Source: Linnemannia schmuckeri (lineage: Eukaryota; Mortierellomycota; Mortierellomycetes; Mortierellales; Mortierellaceae). From it: DNA of 64,000 bases. The notes under the pieces were generated by a model, which saw only the letters and a program-made list of their open reading frames with translations, did not search any database and was not told the DNA's origin. The translations under genes and the position numbers were made by a program. Positions 57,162 through 64,000 of this stretch are shown in pieces. Numbering within the stretch: the stretch's first letter is position 1; each line of letters opens with the position of its first letter. The DNA is taken from contig JANATG010000016.1 of the NCBI GenBank assembly GCA_029449235.1, forward strand, positions 930,001-994,000, given 5' to 3'.

Positions 57162-59233
57162 CTTGTCTTTACTTTGTGCACCTATTCGTCTACTTTAATA
57201 GATAAGAGATTCAGATGACAGGTAAAACAAAAGATCGAGGCGGTTAATCAGGAGAAAGGCAACTTACCCTGTTTGTTGTAGAGTTTTGGTATGGGTAAAG
57301 GGAGGGAATCGGTGGAGATGGGGTGGGCGTATTATCTGGTGGGTGAGTGTTGGTCGAGGACGAAGAGGTAAGGTAGACTTTATATATCAAAAGGCGTAAC
57401 GACATGACTCTAAGGATGCGAATACATAGTGGAAATGCCTTCTCTCTGCCCTTTCTTCTCCGCTTTTTTTGACATCCTTTTTCTCTATTCTGAATCCATT
57501 CACCGCGGCTTGTTCTATCTCCTTGATCCAATCCCTCTCACTGTTCTCGTCCATCCACCCTATGTTGCTCTGTCCCCTTGCTCCAATTCCTTTTACTGTT
57601 CTTATCCATCTACCCCATCTTGCTCTGATCCTTTGATCCAATCCCCTTGCTGTTCTCATCCACCTACCCCCTTCCTTCTGCTTTCTGTGGTCCAGTCTTC
57701 AACTGTTTTATCTGGTTCAGCCGTAGGTCTGTCCATCCTTTCAAAAAAGGGATAGTAATCATCTTGTGGGACCCAAAACGCCATCCCTATGCGCGCTATT
57801 ATTTCGACGGCTGCAACCTTCCAAATGTTGTCATATTTTTTTTTAGGTTCATAACCATAAACTCTCATTCCCGCCCGCCCTACCTTCTCTACTCTCCTGT
57901 CCTTCCTACGCTCTCCTCCCTCTTATCTACCGACCTAAAGTATGCTTTTCTTTGCGCGCCGTTGATAGAACTTTCACAAAGCCTGCACAAGATCCTATAA
58001 TTGCCTGTCTTCTATGACAAGATCTGTGATAGGATCATAGAACATCAGTAACACATTAAGCCTATAGCCATTATCCATTGTAAAACAATCATAGACAACT
58101 TCTTCCTATTTATTACTTCCCGTTTCTTTGTTGCTACATTTTTTTCTGCTATTCTTTTTTCTGCCTTTGATCCCCCTTCTTTTTTCTTTTCTATGCCTTG
58201 TCTTTCTGCCTTGATTCCTTTTGAGTAGGCGCACAACATGTATGAGATGTTTAACAGTTGTTTTGCTCAAGGCATTCGTTTTAAAAAATATTACATGTGA
58301 GGCTTGATTTAAGCATTTGTGAAATTTGTGGATCCATCCATGGGCCACGAAAAACGCTAAAGGCTTGAACTTCACCATCAACCAACAAACAACATCACGA
58401 TTCTACACCTACACAGCAAGCACAAAAACACCATGAGAGAACAAGCAGAAGAGGGAGGGGGAAAAGGAGATCAACAAACTCCTCGTTCTTCGTCGTTGGA
58501 TGATACAAATAATTTTAGTCCAAACAGCGTAGAGCTCACCTTGTTGATCGTCACGTCCCTCCGCTTGTCCTTCCTTCGTCCCCTTGTACATCTCTGGAAG
58601 CTAAAGGAGTGCTTTCTTCAAAGGTGGACACCATACTCCCACAACGCTAATCAGAACAACAAAACAAAACGACAGGCACGCCCAAGGGCGAAAAAGGTTG
58701 TATGAAAGGGTACAGTGCAGTTAGGAGTGAGGAAAGCATTTTATTATTTTTTCCTTCGCTTCATTTCCTTTCAAGCGCAAGCCTTCTTCAACTCTTGTCT
58801 GTTTGCTTTTTCTTGGTTTGTTTCGTTACCATTTTTTTTGGTTTTGATACTGCCTCTCCTCGCTTTGACAACAACTTCCTTGTATTCTTGCACTACAAAG
58901 CGCGATTGTGAGTCTGCCAACTCACAAAAAAAAATAGCGCATTTTGACATGGATCGATTCAGGAGGCCCATCTTCATTCTTGGCAGATCAAGTGCAACAA
59001 GTGTCTCGTCGTAGTGCTGGATGTGGTAAGGCTCGTGAGGGTAGAGGTGGCAGTGAAGGAATAGGGGGTGATGAGACTCATAAAAATGACGCTCCCCTCC
59101 ATCCCTCACTCTTTTTTCTTTCTTTTTTTTTTTTCAGAACCCACACCCACAACTTATCCAGCCAAACAACAACAACATCAACAACAACAATAACAACATC
59201 AACAATAATAATAACCTCATCCATACCTTCATC
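57162..59233. other. Intergenic region, 2.1 kb
   Basis: No supported gene. Frames at 57.4-57.9 kb and 58.4-58.7 kb are short, and their composition follows the local CT or AC bias. The ~100 bases before the metallothionein start are rich in AAC/ACAACA triplets, a likely leader. Confidence 0.5.
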
Positions 59234-60376
59234 ATGAATCCTTGCGGAAACAGCGTCTGTACCTGCGGTGCAAGCTGCGGTAAGTGTCTCTCTCCCTGCA
59301 TTCTACTCCACCGACAAGTTTGTATTTCTGGCATGCATGCTTGACATTATCATTTTGTTCACACGCTCTTTTCATGCGTTGGACCGAGCTGAACTTACCT
59401 TTTATGGGCAGCTCTTTCCGAACTTGTTCATTTCGACTTTAAATACTTCCACCAAGCATGAGCAAAAAGTTCATTTTTCAAAAAGGCTGGCGAGTGTGGA
59501 TGTATGAAAGCGAGTTAATCCAGATTGCTTCAAGAATGACTCTCGCGCTTCTTGTTCCTCAGCAACAACCCATTTCGTTTCGCCAACAAGTTGACAGGAC
59601 ACATGCTCTATTTTCGCATTTAATTCTCACGTCATTTGGCGTCAATAATTCCAAAATTTTCCCACACCCTCATTTGTTAGTGGTTCACCACTTTACTTAC
59701 TTCTCCTTTTCGTCTTGCCTCCTCGCCCCTTTCCTCAATTACGTCAGGATGTGGCCAACAATGCCAATGCGGGAAGACCGAGATGACCTCTTCCTCCGCC
59801 CCTGGCGCTCCCACCGGAGGCAAGTGCACCTGCAAAAGTGGAGGCAAGTGTACCTGTTCGAAGCCTTGTACTTGTGGTCAAAAGCACGGTTGTGGATGTG
59901 CCAAAGGAGCCTGTCCTTGCGAGGCCTCATCTGGTGAAGACTGCAAGTGTGACAAGAATTGCAAGTGCGCCTCTGACCATGGCTGCGGCTGTGCGAAGGG
60001 AGCCTGCCCTTGTGAGTCTGGCAAGTCTGATGCCACCTGCAAGTGCGACAAAGACTGCAAGTGCGCATCGGGACACGGATGCGGATGTGCCAAGGGAGCC
60101 TGCCCTTGTGAGGGATCGACTGGTGGAGAGTGCAAGTGCGACAAGCATTGCAAGTGCGCCTCTGGCCATGGCTGCGGATGTGCGAAGGGAGCCTGCCCTT
60201 GTGAGTCTGGCAAGTCTGATGCCACCTGCAAGTGCGACAAAGACTGCAAGTGCGCATCGGGACACGGATGCGGATGTGCCAAGGGAGCCTGCCCTTGTGA
60301 GGGATCGACAGGCGGAGAATGCAAGTGCGACAAGAACTGCAAGTGCGCTTCTAGCCAGGTAAAGGCGCAACTTTGA
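59234..60376 (+). CDS. Cysteine-array metallothionein with duplicated modules
   Basis: Binds soft metals (Cu, Zn, Cd) through clustered thiolates, in the cytosol. Exons 59234-59279 and 59748-60376 join as G|GA to give 224 aa with 53 cysteines (24%), far longer than classical fungal metallothioneins. All are CxC or CxxxCxC type: CKCDKxCKCAS, HGCGCAKGACPCE and KCTC units alternate. A 63-residue block (189 bases, from about 59978) is tandemly repeated almost identically from about 60167, a recent duplication. There are few aromatic residues, and the His-Gly-Cys-Gly-Cys context may add histidine ligands. An alternative end is plausible: a GTAAAG donor at 60359 and a strong acceptor at 60483 would replace the last residues by one His before a stop at 60489. 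The first exon alone carries four cysteines. Confidence 0.88.
59978..60355. repeat. 189-bp coding tandem repeat, two units
   Basis: Two nearly identical 189-base units inside the metallothionein, starting at about 59978 and 60167. Within each, two shorter modules of 32 and 31 codons repeat more loosely. Differences are a few substitutions only. Confidence 0.9.
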
Positions 60377-60489
60377 TGCAAGTGCAACGACCAGCAAGGC
60401 GGATACTCGCGTATGTTTGAATTTGAATGAATCATACATACGTCTGACACTATTCTCTTCTTGCTGACTTTTTTAACCTCTAGCATTAA

Positions 60490-62281
60490 TGTAACATGCA
60501 TTCGCTCGACACGGAGAGCAACAATTCATCCCCTCAAGCCTTTTGTTTTTTTACCCCTTTCTTTCCTTTGAGTGTTTTGGTCCTTCAGAGCGAACATGAC
60601 CTAGCCTCAGTTTTACTTTTTGTCTGTCAACTCCACACCGCATGGCTCTATGCCCGGTGATTTTTTTCTTTTCCGTAGCCGTTGCTCCTTTTACTTTTTG
60701 CTTACTAAAAGGCTTTCGTGTCGTACAAAAACTACCTCGTTTGTTTTCATATAAAACGCAAGGACAGACTGGTGTTTGGACGCGCGTCTTTTAAGGCCCC
60801 GGATTGGTGAGTGCCGTGGATCAGCCGGATAGCGGTATCAAAAGAGAAGTGGTGAGCAGGAAGGAGGGTACATCCTGCAGCTCCATTTGCTCATCATCTG
60901 AATGCAGGGACGTGCGTCATAAAAACCAGATTGTGCGCCTGTGGGCCCACTACAGAGGAGAACCGGTAGCAGAATGGAGTTCGTTTTGACGTTTCATACA
61001 TTTGTACGACTTTTTTGCTCTTGTTCATCAGGCCTCACAGAACATATGCGATTACCGCTAAGGTCATTTCCCTCTCCGACACTACACCTCAATACTGCCC
61101 GCTTTGATCTCTCGATCCGAGGAGCAATGTCAACTTCCACCTTCACTATCACCTTCGCTCCCATTACCACCACTGCCTATGGTAAAACGACCATTGCCAC
61201 CACGACCGCCACCGTTACCTACAACGAGACCATGGTGACGACAAGAGTCTGGCTGTGCTTGAAATGCCGACACGACCGCTACCAAAAAGAATCAGAGCCG
61301 TTACCCGAGTTCACAGCTCCTTACCAATACTGAGGAATCGATGTCGTTTCCAGATTGACTAAGTGAGAGGCCAAACGGTTGATTTGCCTAAGGACTTTGA
61401 CATGGCTTCCCTGGACTTTCAGGTGTGCGAGGCTGTATAGTCCTGTGGGGCAAGGTACGACACCTATTTGTATCTCGAGGAAGTGGTGCTGAAGTGTGCA
61501 TGAGAGCTACACTGCGGGGATGATGCCGTTGAGCACATGAGGACTCTTTGAGAAGTTAACCCAAAGTGCAACACGGTGTCGCGACCTATGGAATCCGAAA
61601 AAAAGAGGCGCCATGATCTGTTGCAGAGCGAAGTTGATAAATACTACCCAGATAACGTTCAAATTGTGCGTGAGTTTGTAGAGAGGAGAATTGAAGAATC
61701 CAGAGAGATCGTTCGGGGGCTTGTGAGGGTCGATCCTTGCTTCTAAGTTGGTCAAGGTCGACTTTCAATGACGCCCCTCCTCTATTGCTCTCACCCCTAC
61801 CTCCCTCCCCTTTTCACCCCCTTCTTCGTTTTGCAGTCTTTTTTTTTTGTGTTGCACAAAATAAAAAGTTGGTCAGAAATATCACCCTGCTTAATTTTTT
61901 CTCACTCTTCCTGTTCGTTCATTTGTTACTCTTTCCTGTTAACACACACCTGTGGATAACGATGGCTATTACAGTGGCATTTCGTGGTTCAACTCTGACA
62001 CTCCGCGGTGCAGCAATGCAAACAAAGCCAAGAAGAAGTAAGTACACATTTCCCATCAAGTTCGTGTCCAACCCTTGATATCAACAATCGCTCACAGATC
62101 GTTGCAACTGTTCATAGGCCTGTCAATGACTCCACGCGTTGCACCTGCACGACAGTCACGACCATTTCCCTCTCGTGCCCAAAAGAACGCGATCGTTATT
62201 CCGCGCTCTCCCTCATCTCTCTTCTCCATTCACCCGCAATCACAACAACCACACCAACGACTAATTCACCAACAACCAGCC
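60490..62281. other. Intergenic region, 1.8 kb
   Basis: No supported gene. A plus frame ending at 61333 encodes a Thr-rich peptide with a CLKC pair and might be a short gene, but no start, domain or intron supports it. AC-rich sequence before 62282 is the likely leader of the macrodomain gene. Confidence 0.5.
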
Positions 62282-63991
62282 ATGGGAAAGCATCAAAAAG
62301 ACGACGACATTACCACCCTTGACGACATTCCCACGCTCGAGGAATGCTACGAAAAGTATCCTAAGCCGAGCAAAGGTAACCTAATTCGAAAAGCCCTTTG
62401 CCCGCTTTCTTTCCAATGGCACTCTCTCGTAACGCAAAGCTGGCCTTTTTTTTTTTTTTTTTTTTTTTGAGATTACACCCTTTCTTTGAATGCCGAAAAT
62501 CCAACCCCGACTGCTGTTATCCTTGCTTCCATTGCTTTTTCGTTTCGATAACTCAAAATACTGCGTTCTTCTCTACCTATCTAAACAGGCGACAATGTTG
62601 AGTTTGCTCCCAACGCTCTTTGGAGCAAGCGCATCTCGATGTGGTAAGAATACTTTGATTAAAAATCACCTTAGTGATTGCCTGCGGCAGGTACACTTTT
62701 CTCCCCCTTTGTGGGCCACATCATTAATGATTGACTGTTTTGTCGTACTTTCTGTATGCTTGATAGGAAGGGAGATATTACAACGCTTCAAATCGATGCA
62801 GTCGGTGAGGCATTGTTGGATCGTGATGTTCGTGCCTTCAAGGACTCGATTGCAGGACCTAATCAATTGCTGAGTTGACTAACCTCATCTTCCTCTTATT
62901 GCCATGTATCATAGTCAACGCTGCGAATGAGTCACTTCTTGGAGGAGGCGGTAGTACGTCAATAGGAAATCATGTTTATCAGGAGAATCACTTTCGTGTC
63001 AGGACATAACAAAGCATGAAGCACGGTGTCTGACACGTTCACTTTCCTCTGTCGGTATAATAGTCGATGGAGCCATTCACAGAGCAGCTGGAAGAGAACT
63101 CCTGGAGGAATGCCGCAAACTCAGAGGATGCCCAACAGGAGTAAGTGTTCTTTTCTTTGATGCAAGGCGATAGGCGGCGGGGTCTGACTTTTTGTATCTG
63201 TCAAGTCGATCAAATCTAACATCGACGCTTCGCTCATATTGCTGTCATTAGGAAGCCAAGAGTACCAAGGCTTATAGGCTTCCTTCAAAGCGTAAGGACA
63301 ATTTTTTTGTCTTGGTAGCCAGTCAGAGGCGAGGATATGTTGACCAGGAAAGATTGTAACAAAGATTTAACGTTGCCTTGATGTCGAACTTGGTTTTAGG
63401 AATCATTCACACGGTTGGACCGATTGGCGAGATCCCTGGCAGACTGAAGAGTTGCTACAACAGTGTCCTCGAGATCGTGAAGGATGAAAGCCTCAAGAGT
63501 GTCGTAAGTCAAGATTCATGTTGACGTCATTTATATCGTGATATCGGATGACACTGGCTGCGTATGTGGACGCGTTACTAACTAGTACTACCATTCCGTT
63601 TCTATATGCTTGGTATAGGCGTTTTGTTGCATCTCAACAGGAATCTATGGATACGATAACAGGAGGGCGGCAGACGTGGCGCTGAAGACTGTTCGCGAGT
63701 GGATGGACAGCCACCCCAAAGAAGCTCGCGAGGTAAAGTTTCAAGGCATTATTTCTCATCAACTGCAAGGTGTGCGTTTCTCGGTTGCAAAGAGAGATAA
63801 TTGAAGTATGAGCTGATAACTGACCAACGTTGTATTGTCTTGTTTTGTTCTAACCATAGATTGAGCGCATTATATTCTGCGTGTTCTTGGACAAAGACGT
63901 CCAGATCTACGAGACGCTGCTCCCTCGTTACTTCCCCAAGGACGAGGGACAATCAAAGTCCTCAGACGCGGAGGAGGAGACGTCGGTCTGA
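62282..63991 (+). CDS. MacroD-type macrodomain protein (ADP-ribosylhydrolase / O-acetyl-ADP-ribose deacetylase)
   Basis: Predicted to remove mono-ADP-ribose from acidic residues and to deacetylate O-acetyl-ADP-ribose. Nine exons: 62282-62375, 62589-62643, 62767-62804, 62915-62950, 63064-63140, 63252-63291, 63400-63503, 63619-63732 and 63860-63991, giving 229 aa, all in frame. The diagnostic MacroD motifs are present: KGDITTL, DAVVNAANESLLGGGVDGAIHRAAG split by introns (residues 61-84; Asn64, Asn67 and Asp76 in the ribose-binding loop), HTVGP, and AFCCISTGIYGYD (149-161) for the phosphate loop. It fills nearly one domain length with a short charged N-terminal helix and acidic C-terminus, so it is a stand-alone enzyme. 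Intron 1 contains a 23-T run. The stop is nine bases from the window end. Confidence 0.95.
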
Positions 63992-64000
63992 AAACAAGAT

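Noticed and set aside
58433..58705. 90-codon plus frame with a hydrophobic stretch
   Set aside because: No homology I can recognise, no signal peptide and no splice support; could be chance in AC-rich DNA.
61126..61333. Thr-rich 68-codon frame with a CxxC pair
   Set aside because: Too short and simple to support; the CxxC context does not match the F-box module.
1..64000. CRISPR arrays, bacterial operons, ribosome binding sites, rRNA genes
   Set aside because: None present; spliced genes and tRNA type show eukaryotic nuclear DNA.

Overview
The window is eukaryotic DNA and almost certainly comes from a filamentous fungus. Every multi-exon gene I could rebuild uses short GT-AG introns, mostly 50-200 nt. 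The intergenic DNA is rich in purine or pyrimidine tracts and long homopolymers. Gene content (secreted peptidases with GPI-type tails, many F-box/LRR genes, PAS-kinase-like kinase, aprataxin, large cysteine-array metallothionein) fits Mucoromycota, most likely Mortierellomycotina. The lineage is an inference from style and gene families; no marker gene is present to prove it.

Layout. 1-6.3 kb: a secreted M28 zinc aminopeptidase followed by a secreted, probably GPI-anchored aspartic protease, both on +. 6.4-12.7 kb: two large, mostly disordered proteins of unknown function on -. 14.2-15.4 kb: an F-box protein with two CxxC pairs (+). 16.4-17.9 kb: a PAS-kinase-type Ser/Thr kinase (-). 17.9-24.1 kb: gene-poor, purine-rich, microsatellite-rich DNA. 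24.1-31.5 kb: a second aspartic protease and second M28 aminopeptidase, both on -, so the first pair recurs as an inverted copy with the same order and the same intron positions. The two genes of the second pair are separated by 2.9 kb of AT-richer DNA holding a tRNA-like Pol III box pair and an F-box-like fragment. 32.7-37.1 kb: two tandem paralogues of the F-box/CxxC protein. 37.4-43.8 kb: one five-exon gene for a 1,948-residue repeat protein (-). 45.0-46.5 kb: a broken F-box/LRR gene. 47.0-49.1 kb: an intact F-box/LRR gene (-). 49.77 kb: tRNA-Cys(GCA). 50.1-51.4 kb: a probable AMPK-type glycogen-binding protein (-), structure unresolved. 55-56.5 kb: aprataxin (-). 56.8-57.2 kb: a small secreted four-cysteine protein (-). 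59.2-60.5 kb: a repeat-expanded metallothionein (+). 62.3-64.0 kb: a MacroD-type macrodomain ADP-ribosylhydrolase (+).

Themes. The two peptidase pairs look like an extracellular protein-digestion cassette (endopeptidase plus exo-aminopeptidase). The F-box genes point to diversified ubiquitin-ligase substrate receptors. Aprataxin and MacroD both remove nucleotide adducts (AMP from DNA ends, ADP-ribose from proteins) and lie about 6 kb apart with the metal-binding protein between them; co-regulation is only a guess. Exon boundaries were placed by hand from splice consensus, reading-frame continuity and paralogue comparison. Those of the M28, aspartic protease, aprataxin, macrodomain and 1,948-residue genes close in frame exactly and are the most reliable.
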